Below are positions 7,035 through 16,486 of a stretch of DNA of 20,002 nt, one piece after another. The DNA is from DATHSY01 sp046729855 (GTDB taxonomy: Bacteria; Actinomycetota; UBA4738; HRBIN12). Within the stretch, counting starts at the first letter, position 1. Every line of letters starts with the position of its first letter. Both the position numbers and the translations under genes were made by a program. The DNA is taken from assembly GCA_046729855.1 (NCBI GenBank), contig JBKPHM010000036.1, positions 1 through 20,002 on the forward strand, written 5' to 3'. Under the pieces are notes generated by a model. That model made no database searches. It worked only from the letters and a program-made list of their open reading frames with translations, and was not told the DNA's origin.

Positions 7035-8621
7035 ATGACCGACTTCGCCAGGGCGAACGCGGGCCGCAACATCGCGGTGCGGGCGGCGCTGGTCGCCTCG
7101 CTCGCCGCCGGAACGATCGCTGGGATCCCGCTCGTCCGCTCGTACGCCGTCCCGGCGGCCGTCGTGCGGACGCAGGCGCTCGAGGTCTCGACGATGGCGG
7201 GGCCAGCGACCCGGGGTGTCCGCGTCGACGCGGCCGGCTCGCTCAGGACCGAACGGTTCGCGGGCCGGACGAAGCCGGTGAGCGTCTGCGCGCCGATCTG
7301 GTTCGACGGGCTGGCGGTCACCTGGTCGCGCTCGTCACGACGGGAACCGAACGTGCTGGTTCGGACGGGACGCAACGAGGGGACGCTCGGCAAGATCGTC
7401 GAGCTCGACCCGGAGGGGGGCGCGGACCCCGGGACCCCGGAGTACGGCCGCGGCGCTGGTGGGTCGACCTACCTGTGGACCGGCGCCTCGAGATGCGCGC
7501 GGATCTGGCTCGACCTCGCCTCCCGATCGTGGGTGGCCGGCCTTCGCGTCGTCTTCGTGAACAGCTCGGGGACGTCGGCCGGGCCGACGACGGGCCCGCC
7601 GCAGATCGGGCCGGTCGCTCGTGACGGTGCGTCGCCGCTCCCATCCGCGGAGCCGCGGACGGCCGAGCCGAAGATCATCACACGCCAGCAGTGGGGCGCG
7701 AACCCCCGGCTGATGAACTGCACCCCGGACGTCGCCGACTTCCTCGACGTCGGATTCGTGCACCACACCGCCGGACCGAACTCCTACTCGCGTGCAGAGG
7801 CCGACGACGTCGTTCGGGGCATCTACGCCTACCACACCCAGGTACGCGGCTGGTGCGACATCGGCTACAACTTCCTGGTCGACCGGTACGGCGACATCTT
7901 CGAGGGTCGCTCGGGCGGCATCACCGAGAACGTGATCGGGGCGGCCCAGATGGGCTTCAACACCGGCGCGTTCTCGGTGTCGTTGATGGGGACGTTCGAT
8001 GCGTCCCGGCCGCCACGCGTGGCGATCCGCGCGCTCCAACGGCTGCTCGCCTGGCGGCTCGATATCGCCCACGTGAACCCAAGGGCCTTCGCCGAGATGA
8101 CGTCCGCCGGCGGTCGCACGACGCGGTACGAGAAAGGCACTGTGGTTCGCCTGCACGTGATCTCGGGTCACCGCGACACCGGCCTGACGTCGTGCCCCGG
8201 CGCGGCGCTGTACCGGCTCCTCCGCCGGGTCCGTCGCGTCGTCGGGCGGCTTGGTCTGCCCAAGATCTACGAGCCACGCCTGTCGACGACGACGTTCGTG
8301 GCCGGCGAGGCGCAACGCCTCCGGATCGGTGCGCGGGGCTCCGCGTGGCTGTCGTGGTCGGTCACGATCCTCGGGCCGGACGGCGCCCGCGTCGCGGAGC
8401 TCCCCGCGCAGGACGGCGACCGTCTGGCGCTGTGGTCGCGTCCCGTCTTCGACGCCGCCGGCGCATACCGGGTCATCATCGCCGCGTCCGACCGGAGCGG
8501 TCGGCACGCGAGGCCGGCCGAGCTCGAGCTCGTGGTCGAGGCACCTGCGCCGAGCCCTACGCCCTCGGCATCCCCGAGCCCTTCTGCGACGCCGTCGCCC
8601 TCCGCGTCCCCCACGGCGTAA
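7035..8621 (+). CDS. secreted PGRP-type N-acetylmuramoyl-L-alanine amidase
   Basis: 528 residues. Residues 1-40 look like a signal peptide or anchor (basic start, hydrophobic 14-34). Residues ~75-180 are the beta-rich domain often found before PGRP domains in actinomycetes. The PGRP/Amidase_2 domain spans ~213-400: ITRQQWGAN, zinc His at FVHHTAG (243/244), catalytic Tyr Y278 in GYNF, DIFEGRSGG, and H379 plus C387 in SGHRDTGLTSCPG. All zinc ligands are present, so it should cleave the bond between N-acetylmuramic acid and L-alanine in peptidoglycan. A beta domain (~411-502) and a 25-residue Pro/Ser/Thr tail follow; no LPXTG anchor is seen. Likely role: cell wall turnover, or attack on other bacteria. 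Confidence 0.92.
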   Translation: MTDFARANAGRNIAVRAALVASLAAGTIAGIPLVRSYAVPAAVVRTQALEVSTMAGPATRGVRVDAAGSLRTERFAGRTKPVSVCAPIWFDGLAVTWSRSSRREPNVLVRTGRNEGTLGKIVELDPEGGADPGTPEYGRGAGGSTYLWTGASRCARIWLDLASRSWVAGLRVVFVNSSGTSAGPTTGPPQIGPVARDGASPLPSAEPRTAEPKIITRQQWGANPRLMNCTPDVADFLDVGFVHHTAGPNSYSRAEADDVVRGIYAYHTQVRGWCDIGYNFLVDRYGDIFEGRSGGITENVIGAAQMGFNTGAFSVSLMGTFDASRPPRVAIRALQRLLAWRLDIAHVNPRAFAEMTSAGGRTTRYEKGTVVRLHVISGHRDTGLTSCPGAALYRLLRRVRRVVGRLGLPKIYEPRLSTTTFVAGEAQRLRIGARGSAWLSWSVTILGPDGARVAELPAQDGDRLALWSRPVFDAAGAYRVIIAASDRSGRHARPAELELVVEAPAPSPTPSASPSPSATPSPSASPTA

Positions 8622-8630
8622 GAACGCAAT

Positions 8631-8648
8631 GCCCGCCAGATGACGGGC
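8631..8648. terminator. weak hairpin between convergent genes
   Basis: GCCCG (8631-8635) and CGGGC (8644-8648) form a 5-bp stem with an 8-base loop between the amidase stop and the stop of the leftward unknown gene. On the minus strand it is followed by ATTGCGTTCTT, partly T-rich. It may act as a terminator for the leftward run, but is short. Confidence 0.35.
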
Positions 8649-9046
8649 TACGCGCGCAGCTCGCGGAACCGGTCCGCCGCGAGCCGGAAGACCTCGAGCG
8701 GGTCGAGCAGGTCGCCGATCGCCCCGATCAGCGCCTCGAACCCCGGAGGCGTGGGGCCCTCCGTACGCAGCCGGTGGGCGAGCTGAAGCGAGGTCTCAAG
8801 GCCGTCGACGCACCGATCCCAGACCTCGGATACCTCCTCCGTTCTCCACGACGGCATGCCGCGCAGCGCCTCGCGGAGCTCGTCCTCGAACTCCAGCAAG
8901 ACGTCGGCGAGCGCACGGCCCGGCAGCCGGGACGTCGGCACCGCCTCCGTCAGCACCGACTTGCCTCGCTCGACCCGCTCGACCACGCCGCGGAACGCCT
9001 CGAACGTGTCGGCGAGGCCCTCAGGCAGCCGCTTGCGTCGAAGCAC
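8648..9046 (-). CDS. hypothetical helical protein, last gene of the leftward run
   Basis: 132 residues, not recognised. It is rich in Leu, Glu and Arg, with alternating charged and hydrophobic residues predicting helices almost throughout. No signal peptide, membrane helix, cysteine pair or HTH is seen. The GTG start (9046) lies 3 bases after the stop of the glycerophosphodiester phosphodiesterase gene, so it is probably translated by coupling from it. It stops 26 bases from the convergent amidase stop. The length and even composition argue for a real gene; the function is unknown. Confidence 0.68.
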   Translation of the reverse strand: MLRRKRLPEGLADTFEAFRGVVERVERGKSVLTEAVPTSRLPGRALADVLLEFEDELREALRGMPSWRTEEVSEVWDRCVDGLETSLQLAHRLRTEGPTPPGFEALIGAIGDLLDPLEVFRLAADRFRELRA

Positions 9047-9049
9047 CCG

Positions 9050-9838
9050 TCAGGACCCCGCGCGAACGCGGGCGAGCGTCCGAAGTCCCATCGCCGGATC
9101 GTTCGTGGCGATGGCGTCCAGCCCCCAGCCGAGGAGCGCCGCGAACCGGTCCGGGTCGTCCACCGTCCAGGTGCCCAGGCGCACACCGGCTTCGTGCGAG
9201 CGGTCGACGAACGCGCGGCCGGTGGCGAGCAGGCCGCGCGAGCCCGGAAGGAGCATGTCGTGCCGCCGCTCGACGACGTGGGCCAGCGCCTGGCCGGGCG
9301 GGACGGCGTCGGTGATCAGCAGCCCCGTCGCGATCCCGCGTGCCGCGTCACGAGCGAACGCGACGCTCCGCGGGTTGAACGAGACGACCAGCACGGGACC
9401 GTCGAAGGCGCAGTCGGAGACGGCCGCCAGGGCCGCCTCCGCGACGCTCTCGCGGTCGGATTCGTACGCGGGGTCGCCGGGCACGTTCTTGATCTCGATC
9501 GCGACGCCGGCACGGCCGGTGAGCACCGACAGCGCCTGCTGGAGCGTGGGGACCCGCGCACGTCCGTCGCCACCGCGAACGACGAGCGACGTGAGCCGAT
9601 CGGTCGTGAGCTCGTGCACGAGCCCCTCGCCCTCGGTGGTCCGCGAGACGTCGGCGTCGTGCATGACCACCGGCACGTGGTCCGAGGTCAGCCGGACGTC
9701 GAGCTCGACGATCGGCGCCCCCACCGCGATCGCCGCCTCGAAGGCCTCAAGGGTGTTCTCCGGATGCGTCGACGACGCACCGCGGTGGGCCACCACGAGT
9801 GGAAAGGCGTCCTCCGCGATCAGGTTCGAGGATGTCAC
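9050..9838 (-). CDS. glycerophosphodiester phosphodiesterase
   Basis: 262 residues, a TIM-barrel GDPD enzyme that hydrolyses glycerophosphodiesters from phospholipid breakdown to sn-glycerol 3-phosphate and an alcohol. Motifs: AHRGASSTHPENT (17-29, H18 and R19 with metal ligand E27), VELDVRLTSD (44-53, E45 and D47), VVMHDADVSRTTEG (57-70, H60) and EIK (115-117). The C-terminal GTWTVDDPD and DAIATNDP repeats are usual. There is no signal peptide, so it is cytosolic. The GTG start at 9838 overlaps the endonuclease III stop by 4 bases; the frame runs open further upstream, but those residues would lie antisense-like across the endonuclease gene. Confidence 0.92.
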   Translation of the reverse strand: MTSSNLIAEDAFPLVVAHRGASSTHPENTLEAFEAAIAVGAPIVELDVRLTSDHVPVVMHDADVSRTTEGEGLVHELTTDRLTSLVVRGGDGRARVPTLQQALSVLTGRAGVAIEIKNVPGDPAYESDRESVAEAALAAVSDCAFDGPVLVVSFNPRSVAFARDAARGIATGLLITDAVPPGQALAHVVERRHDMLLPGSRGLLATGRAFVDRSHEAGVRLGTWTVDDPDRFAALLGWGLDAIATNDPAMGLRTLARVRAGS

Positions 9839-10503
9839 ACGCGGCTCGCGGGACACAGCTGGTTCACTGGGCAGATCTCGCACTTCGGCGTGCGGGCGAC
9901 GCAGATCGCCCGCCCGTGGTCGATCAGCACATACGTGAAGTCGAACCACCGCTCGCGCGGGATCAGCGGCATCAGGTCCCGCTCGATCTTGTCGGGATCG
10001 TTCTGCTGCGTGAAGCCGAGGCGCTGCGAGACGCGCCGGACGTGCGTGTCGACGGCGATCCCCTCGACCTTGCCGTACGCGTTGCCGAGGACGATGTTCG
10101 CGGTCTTGCGCGCGACCCCAGGCAGCGTAACGAGATCCTCCATGGTGTCGGGGACGCGCCCACCGTACGCCTCGACGATCCGCTGCGCGGCGCCGCGCAG
10201 CGACCGCGCCTTCTGGTTGAAGAAGCCCGTCGGCTTGATGTCCGCGGCGAGCTCGGCCTCGGGGACCTTGAGGTAGTCCTTCGGCGTCCGGTACTTGCGG
10301 AACAGCGACGCCGTGACCCGGTTCACGCCCTCGTCGGTCGTCTGTGCGGACAGGATCGTCGCGACGAGCATCTCGAGCGGATTCGAGAACCGCAACGCGA
10401 CCTTCGCGTCGGGGTACGCGCGCGACAGCAACCGGACGATCTCTGGCGCTCGCTGCTCGGCCGGTGCGTTGCGGTCGAGCGTCGTGCTTCGCTTCGGGGG
10501 CAC
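9835..10503 (-). CDS. nth: endonuclease III (DNA glycosylase/AP lyase)
   Basis: 222 residues. The helix-hairpin-helix LPGVARKTANIVLGNAYG (127-144) carries catalytic Lys K133, and GIAVDTHVRR (148-157) carries catalytic Asp D152. The four Cys of the 4Fe-4S cluster have the exact C-x6-C-x2-C-x5-C spacing (201, 208, 211, 217). The enzyme removes oxidised pyrimidines and nicks abasic sites in base-excision repair. The GTG start (10503) has TAGCAT 6 bases upstream, formed partly from the stop codon of the preceding gene. So it may be made both from the run and from its own leaderless transcript. It is coupled to the downstream phosphodiesterase gene. Confidence 0.95.
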   Translation of the reverse strand: MPPKRSTTLDRNAPAEQRAPEIVRLLSRAYPDAKVALRFSNPLEMLVATILSAQTTDEGVNRVTASLFRKYRTPKDYLKVPEAELAADIKPTGFFNQKARSLRGAAQRIVEAYGGRVPDTMEDLVTLPGVARKTANIVLGNAYGKVEGIAVDTHVRRVSQRLGFTQQNDPDKIERDLMPLIPRERWFDFTYVLIDHGRAICVARTPKCEICPVNQLCPASRV

Positions 10504-10509
10504 GAAGCG

Positions 10510-10515
10510 ATGCTA
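10510..10515 (-). promoter_or_regulatory. possible internal -10 box of nth, overlapping an upstream stop
   Basis: Minus-strand TAGCAT, 6 bases before the GTG of nth. The first three bases are also the TAG stop of the S51-like gene, so it may be chance, but the spacing matches the other leaderless starts in this window. Confidence 0.3.
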
Positions 10516-11235
10516 TCGCGCGAGGTCGAGCGCCAGATCGAACGTCGAGCCGCTCGCGTGGTGATCCCACGAGCCGTCGCGATACACGTGGACACCAGCA
10601 CGGCCGAGGACCCGCCACGCGGTGCCGTCGCCCACCATCGCGGTGTCCTCGTCGAGCGCGATCAGCGTCTCACCCGGCGGCGTCCGCGCCTGCATGAACG
10701 CCTGCGCGCCGGGGAACCACTCCTCGACGCGGTCCCAGTGCGGCGCGAACATCGAGCGGCGCACGAACCCGAGCCCGGGCTTGTACGTCGCCTCCGCCAA
10801 GATGTCATCGACGTCCGAGTCGTACGTGACCTCGGTGAGACACGCGACGCCGGCGCTGCACCCGACGTACGCGGCGCCGCGCTGCATCTCCTCCATCAGG
10901 ACGTCCCAGAACCTGGTCCCGTCGATCGTCCGGGCCAGGTAGTAGGGGTTGCCGCCGGAGAAGTACACGGCCGACGCGTCCCTGATCAGCTCGGCGACGG
11001 AGGGATCCTGCGCGTGCGCGCGCGTCTTCAGCGGAAGCACCGCGGCGTGCATCCCCAGCGCGCCGTAGTGATCGAGCCCCTTCGCCGCCCAGCCGGCGAA
11101 CGAGTCGTCCCCCTCGGGCGCCGACGCCGTCGGAACGATCACGACCCGCCCGTCGCCGGAGCCGTCGAGCGCCCAACGGTCGATGGCCTCCGACCACGGC
11201 TCGAACTCACCCGCGCCGAGCAGTGCGATCCTCAC
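10513..11235 (-). CDS. peptidase S51 / type 1 glutamine amidotransferase-like protein
   Basis: 240 residues. The nucleophile elbow is GCSAGVACL (125-133) with Ser S127. YFSGGNPYYLAR (91-102) is the S51 substrate loop, SMFAPHWDR (161-169) holds H166, and ALDEDTAMV (193-201) matches the cyanophycinase-type DExTA element. Members include aspartyl dipeptidase (PepE) and cyanophycinase, which cleave after Asp or in polyaspartate-arginine. Here the substrate is unknown, and no cyanophycin synthetase is in the window. The GTG start overlaps the decarboxylase stop by 4 bases (11232-11235), so the genes are coupled. There is no signal peptide, so it is cytosolic. Confidence 0.83.
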   Translation of the reverse strand: MRIALLGAGEFEPWSEAIDRWALDGSGDGRVVIVPTASAPEGDDSFAGWAAKGLDHYGALGMHAAVLPLKTRAHAQDPSVAELIRDASAVYFSGGNPYYLARTIDGTRFWDVLMEEMQRGAAYVGCSAGVACLTEVTYDSDVDDILAEATYKPGLGFVRRSMFAPHWDRVEEWFPGAQAFMQARTPPGETLIALDEDTAMVGDGTAWRVLGRAGVHVYRDGSWDHHASGSTFDLALDLAR

Positions 11236-12749
11236 GAAGAGCGCCCCCGCGCGACGGGGTGCGCTGGCCGAAGCTCCGCGTCGAGCTTGTGGCCGAGCTC
11301 GGCCGCGACCTCGAGCACGGCGTCCAGGTCGTCGGCCTCGGTCCGGAAGTTCACGATGCACACCCGGAGCACGAACCGCCCGTGCAGGACAGCGTTCGAG
11401 AAGAACGCGCGGCCGTCCTGCTGCGCGTCGTTCATCAGCCGCTCGTTCAGCCGGTCGAGGTATGTGTCGCGGTCGTGGATCTCGCCCAGGTCCTCCGGCA
11501 CAAACCGGAAGCAACAGATCGACAGCCCAACCGGGCACGCCAGCTCGAACTCGGGATGCGCTCGCACCCGCTCACCCATGTACCGGGCGAGCGCCGCGTC
11601 ATGCGAGATCCGCTCGCGGTACGCGCGCCAGCCGTGCGCCAGGATCGACACCCAGACCTTGAGCGCCCAGAACCCGCGGGAGAACTGGGGCCCGAGCATG
11701 CCGAGGTCCAGCCCGCGACCGGTCCGCTCCTTGTCCTGGCGCGTGTACGTGGCGTGGACGGCGAAGGCGTCGGCGAGGTGCTGGAGTTCGCGCACGAGCA
11801 CGCACCCACCGGACAGCGGCGTGTACAGCCACTTGTGCGGGTCGAACGCGATCGAGTCGGCCCGCTCGATCCCGGCGAACGCCGGGCGCAGGTCGTCGGC
11901 GAACGCTCCGGGCCCTCCGTACGCGCCGTCGACGTGGAACCACAAGCCCTCGGTCGCGCACAGATCCGCGATCTCCTCGAGCGGATCGATCGCGCCGGTC
12001 GCGACGGTCCCCGCCGACGCGACCACGGCGAACGGACGCAAGCCGGCCTCCCGGTCGCGCGCGATGGCCTCGCGGAGCCGGTCGATCCGGATCCGGAACG
12101 CGTCGTCGACCTCGACGATCCGGACGGCGTCGGTGCCGAGCCCCAGCATGTCGGCCGCTCGCGAGCTGACGACGTGGGTCTCGGACGACATGTACATCGT
12201 GAGCGGCGCGCCGGCCGACAGGCCATGCGCGCGGACATCCCAGCCCGCGACGTGGTCGCGTGCCGCCTTCAGCGCGACGAAGTTCGCCATCGCGCCCCCC
12301 GAGACGAGCAGCCCGCCGGCCGTCTCGGGCAGGCCGAACCGCTCGGCGAAGAACCGTGTGAGGTGCAGCTCGATCTCCGTCGCCCCCGGCGACAGGCCCC
12401 ACCCACCGAGGTTCATGTTCACCGCCGCGGCCAGCAGATCCGCCGGCGCGCCCGGCACCGTCCCCGCGCCGCTCACGTACGCGAGGAACCTCGGGTGTCC
12501 GGGGTACATCGATCGCTCGAACAGCAGGTCCTCGAGGTAAGCGAACAGGTCGTCGTCGGGCATCGGGTCCTCGGGGATGGCGATCGCGACGGCGTCGCGG
12601 ACCTCGCTCGCACTCCTGCCCTGGGTCACCGGCAGGTCGGGGAGCCGCCGCAGCAACTGCTCCCACAGCTCGACGGACCGCCGGCCGAACGCCGACGCGC
12701 GATCGGGCGACCAGTCCAGGTCCGGGAGCGGCGGAGGTCGCTCGCTCAC
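11232..12749 (-). CDS. PLP-dependent group II amino acid decarboxylase-like protein
   Basis: 505 residues, aromatic-L-amino-acid/glutamate decarboxylase family (fold type I). PLP lysine K306 lies in AFDPHKWLYTPLSGG (301-315); H192 (SSETHVVSSRA) stacks on the cofactor, and D273 in FHVDGAYGG (271-279) contacts its pyridine nitrogen. The length and layout fit decarboxylases for Tyr, Trp, Dopa or Glu, but substrate cannot be told from sequence alone; some relatives are lyases or aldehyde synthases. The start GTG 12749 is set by a 4-base overlap with the PIG-L gene (12746-12749). The frame is open upstream, but those residues are from within the PIG-L gene. It is followed by the S51-like gene, again with a 4-base overlap, so the three are probably one pathway. 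Confidence 0.9.
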   Translation of the reverse strand: MSERPPPLPDLDWSPDRASAFGRRSVELWEQLLRRLPDLPVTQGRSASEVRDAVAIAIPEDPMPDDDLFAYLEDLLFERSMYPGHPRFLAYVSGAGTVPGAPADLLAAAVNMNLGGWGLSPGATEIELHLTRFFAERFGLPETAGGLLVSGGAMANFVALKAARDHVAGWDVRAHGLSAGAPLTMYMSSETHVVSSRAADMLGLGTDAVRIVEVDDAFRIRIDRLREAIARDREAGLRPFAVVASAGTVATGAIDPLEEIADLCATEGLWFHVDGAYGGPGAFADDLRPAFAGIERADSIAFDPHKWLYTPLSGGCVLVRELQHLADAFAVHATYTRQDKERTGRGLDLGMLGPQFSRGFWALKVWVSILAHGWRAYRERISHDAALARYMGERVRAHPEFELACPVGLSICCFRFVPEDLGEIHDRDTYLDRLNERLMNDAQQDGRAFFSNAVLHGRFVLRVCIVNFRTEADDLDAVLEVAAELGHKLDAELRPAHPVARGRSS

Positions 12750-13471
12750 GGCCTCTCCTCGCCCAGCCGGAACATCTCGCGGGACATCTGCCGCCACCAG
12801 GTCTCCTCGCCGACGGCCTCGAAGATCGTGTGCACCTGGCTGACGTGTTCGAGGATGGCTCGGACCTTGAGATTGTTGATGTCGGGCGGCAGTCTGTAAT
12901 CGACCATCAGCCGCTCGACCGGAGTGATCACCGGGGTGCCGGGCCGGAACACGTTGAACGGCTCCCAGATCGGGAGGAACTCGTCGGCCCAGTCCTTCGT
13001 CACGGTCGCGTAGAGGACGCGCGACCCGGGCGGGCCGGCCTCGCGGAGCGCCCGGGTCGCCCACGCCGAAACGGACTTGTGCGCTGCGTGATCGGTCATC
13101 CCATCCGACCCGAAGGTCAGGATCGTGTCGGGCCGGACCTCGCGCACGATCTTCGCCACGCGCCCGTACCCGTGCTCGGGCAGCGTGGTGTCCATGTCGA
13201 TGTCGGGCAGGTCGAGCCAGACGTGCTCGTCCACGCCGAGAGCGGCCAAAGAGCGCTCGAGCTCAGCGGTCCGGACCTCCCCCATCTTGTCGGGCGGCCA
13301 GGCGTCCTCGTCCATCGATCCGCCCTCGCCCCGCGTCGCGGTAACGCACACGACGCGCGACCCGCTCCGCACGGCGCGGGCCATCACTCCCGCCGATAGA
13401 TACGCCTCGTCGTCCGGATGTGCCCAGACGCCCAGGATGGTTGCCCCGAGTTCGTCCACGTCAGTCCCCAT
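12746..13471 (-). CDS. PIG-L (LmbE-like) N-deacetylase
   Basis: 241 residues, a zinc-dependent N-acetyl sugar deacetylase family (PIG-L/LmbE). AHPDDE (residues 17-22 from this start) gives the first zinc His and the catalytic Asp. SDGMTDHAAH gives the second zinc site, and TRGEGG (47-52) is the usual loop. In actinomycetes this family includes MshB and Mca of mycothiol metabolism, which are ~290-300 residues, so this shorter protein is not clearly either. Start ATG 13471; ATG 13516 would add a basic 15-residue leader. Its position just after the SigR/RsrA pair hints at thiol stress, but that is only inference. It leads the coupled decarboxylase and S51-like genes. Confidence 0.85.
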   Translation of the reverse strand: MGTDVDELGATILGVWAHPDDEAYLSAGVMARAVRSGSRVVCVTATRGEGGSMDEDAWPPDKMGEVRTAELERSLAALGVDEHVWLDLPDIDMDTTLPEHGYGRVAKIVREVRPDTILTFGSDGMTDHAAHKSVSAWATRALREAGPPGSRVLYATVTKDWADEFLPIWEPFNVFRPGTPVITPVERLMVDYRLPPDINNLKVRAILEHVSQVHTIFEAVGEETWWRQMSREMFRLGEERP

Positions 13472-13497
13472 CGCCCCACGGATCGGTCGGCGGGCGC

Positions 13498-13503
13498 ATC
13501 GTA
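13498..13503 (-). promoter_or_regulatory. possible -10 box of PIG-L gene
   Basis: Minus-strand TACGAT, 26 bases before the ATG at 13471. This would give a leader of about 20 bases with a weak GGGG ribosome site. It lies in the 60-base gap after the anti-sigma gene, so the PIG-L run can have its own promoter. Confidence 0.35.
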
Positions 13504-13531
13504 CCCGGGTCCGCACGACGGGCAGACGAGT

Positions 13532-13783
13532 TCAGGCGGTCGGGTGGTCGGTGCGGATGACGCGGGAGATCCGTTCGAGGAGGTGCGGCGGGATCTCGTC
13601 GCAGCCACACTTCGCCCTGAGCAACGCCTTCAGGGCGCGCTGGAAGTCCGAGTGCTCCGTGCACGGCCCGCAGAGGACGAGGTGCTCCTCGACCTCGACA
13701 CGGATGGTGTCGTCGAGCTCTCCATCGAGGTAGAGCTCGATGCGCCGCAACGCCTCTCGACAATCAATCTCTGACAAGACCAC
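13532..13783 (-). CDS. rsrA: zinc anti-sigma factor, RsrA-like
   Basis: 83 residues with the ZAS pattern C8 ... H34-x3-C38-x2-C41 (HLVLCGPC), matching RsrA/RshA spacing, plus a CGC pair (59-61) near the end. Such proteins bind Zn2+ and hold the sigma factor inactive until disulfide stress oxidises the cysteines. It overlaps the sigma factor gene by 20 bases, as usual for these pairs, so translation is coupled. Start: GTG 13783 as listed, but a TTG two codons later (13777) has a better-spaced GGGAG site 7 bases before it and may be the true start. Symbol by analogy with the SigR/RsrA pair. Confidence 0.88.
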   Translation of the reverse strand: MVLSEIDCREALRRIELYLDGELDDTIRVEVEEHLVLCGPCTEHSDFQRALKALLRAKCGCDEIPPHLLERISRVIRTDHPTA

Positions 13784-14345
13784 GCTCCCGTACCGTCTCC
13801 CACAACGCCTTCTGGAGCGACTTCCTTCCCCGATGCAGCCGGGACATCACCGTGCCGATCGGCACGTCCAGGATCTCGGCGATCTCCTTGTACGAGAACC
13901 CCTCGACGTCCGCAAGCCAGACCGCCATCCGGAACTGCTCCGGAAGGGCCTCCAGCGCACGCTGGACGTCCTCATCGGGGAGCCGCTCGAGCACCGACGT
14001 CTCGGCCGACGCCTCGGTCGAGCCGCCCAGCCTGTCGTACAGGTACCAGTCTTCGACGTCGTCGTCCGAGACCGTAACCGGCTCCCGCTGCTTCTTCCGG
14101 TACGCGTTGATGAACGTGTTCGTGAGGATCCGGTACATCCACGCGCGCAGGTTCGTCCCTTCCTCGAACCCCCCGAACCCTCGGTACGCGCGCAGGTACG
14201 ACTCCTGCACCAGGTCCTCGGCGTCCGACGGGTTCCGCGTCAGCCGGAGCGCGGCCGAGTACAGGTTGGGGAGCAGCGGCAGGACGTCGCGCTCGAACCG
14301 CTCCCGCAGCGCCGGATCGTCGGTCGTCGCCTGGCTCTTGGACAC
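13764..14345 (-). CDS. sigR: ECF sigma factor, SigR/SigH type
   Basis: 193 residues. Region 2 spans ~17-88 (DAEDLVQESYLRAYRGF at 41-57, TNLRAWMYRILTNTFINAYRK at 64-84, of the SigR/SigH group). Region 4 spans ~124-176 with HTH FSYKEIAEILDVPIGTVMSRLHRGR (150-174). Region 1 is absent, as in all ECF factors. SigR responds to disulfide stress and controls thioredoxin and low-molecular-weight thiol genes, including its own pair. A GTG start (14345) has a TACTCT box 8 bases before. It is divergent from ftsH, with 102 bases between starts. The symbol is by similarity; a SigH name is equally fair. Confidence 0.9.
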   Translation of the reverse strand: MSKSQATTDDPALRERFERDVLPLLPNLYSAALRLTRNPSDAEDLVQESYLRAYRGFGGFEEGTNLRAWMYRILTNTFINAYRKKQREPVTVSDDDVEDWYLYDRLGGSTEASAETSVLERLPDEDVQRALEALPEQFRMAVWLADVEGFSYKEIAEILDVPIGTVMSRLHRGRKSLQKALWETVRERGLVRD

Positions 14346-14353
14346 GGTCCGTC

Positions 14354-14359
14354 AGAGTA
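14354..14359 (-). promoter_or_regulatory. -10 box of sigma factor gene, leaderless type
   Basis: Minus-strand TACTCT followed by 8 bases and the GTG at 14345. A second, stress-controlled promoter is not visible with the SigR consensus (see rejected items). Confidence 0.5.
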
Positions 14360-14392
14360 TCGTCGAACGCAGCCCCGCCGACCGCTCCGCCC

Positions 14393-14408
14393 GCCGGCGC
14401 CCGCCGGC
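14393..14408. repeat. GC hairpin in the sigR-ftsH divergent region
   Basis: GCCGGC-GCCC-GCCGGC: two copies of a self-palindromic 6-mer with a 4-base spacer, able to form a stem-loop in either strand. It lies between two divergent promoters. The function is unknown; it might isolate transcription or be a protein site. Confidence 0.35.
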
Positions 14409-14435
14409 CGCGGTGTCAGTTCCCCACCCCGGTGC

Positions 14436-14441
14436 GAAGAT
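14436..14441 (+). promoter_or_regulatory. possible -10 box of ftsH, leaderless type
   Basis: GAAGAT, 6 bases before the ATG at 14448. It matches A at position 2 and T at position 6 but lacks the first T, so it is weaker than the others. Confidence 0.35.
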
Positions 14442-14447
14442 GGGTCG

Positions 14448-16478
<2,031 letters not shown>

Positions 16479-16486
16479 CGCGGTCG

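Noticed and set aside
7691..10276. Long open frame on the plus strand (861 codons) over amidase, GDPD and nth
   Set aside because: High-GC DNA gives long open frames opposite and out of frame with real genes. Its product is low-complexity Arg/Pro/Ala sequence with no known domain, and it lies across clear genes in other frames.
9799..12540. 913-codon plus-strand frame opposite nth, S51 and the decarboxylase
   Set aside because: Same cause: low-complexity product, and the genes on the other strand have full catalytic motifs.
12746..13471. Calling the PIG-L protein MshB or Mca
   Set aside because: At 241 residues it is well short of both, and no other mycothiol gene is in the window, so only the family name is given.
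14419..14423. GGAAC on the minus strand as a SigR-type -35 upstream of the sigma gene
   Set aside because: There is no GTT at about 18 bases downstream, so the SigR consensus GGAAT-N18-GTT is not met. It is also ~60 bases from the -10 box that fits the GTG start.
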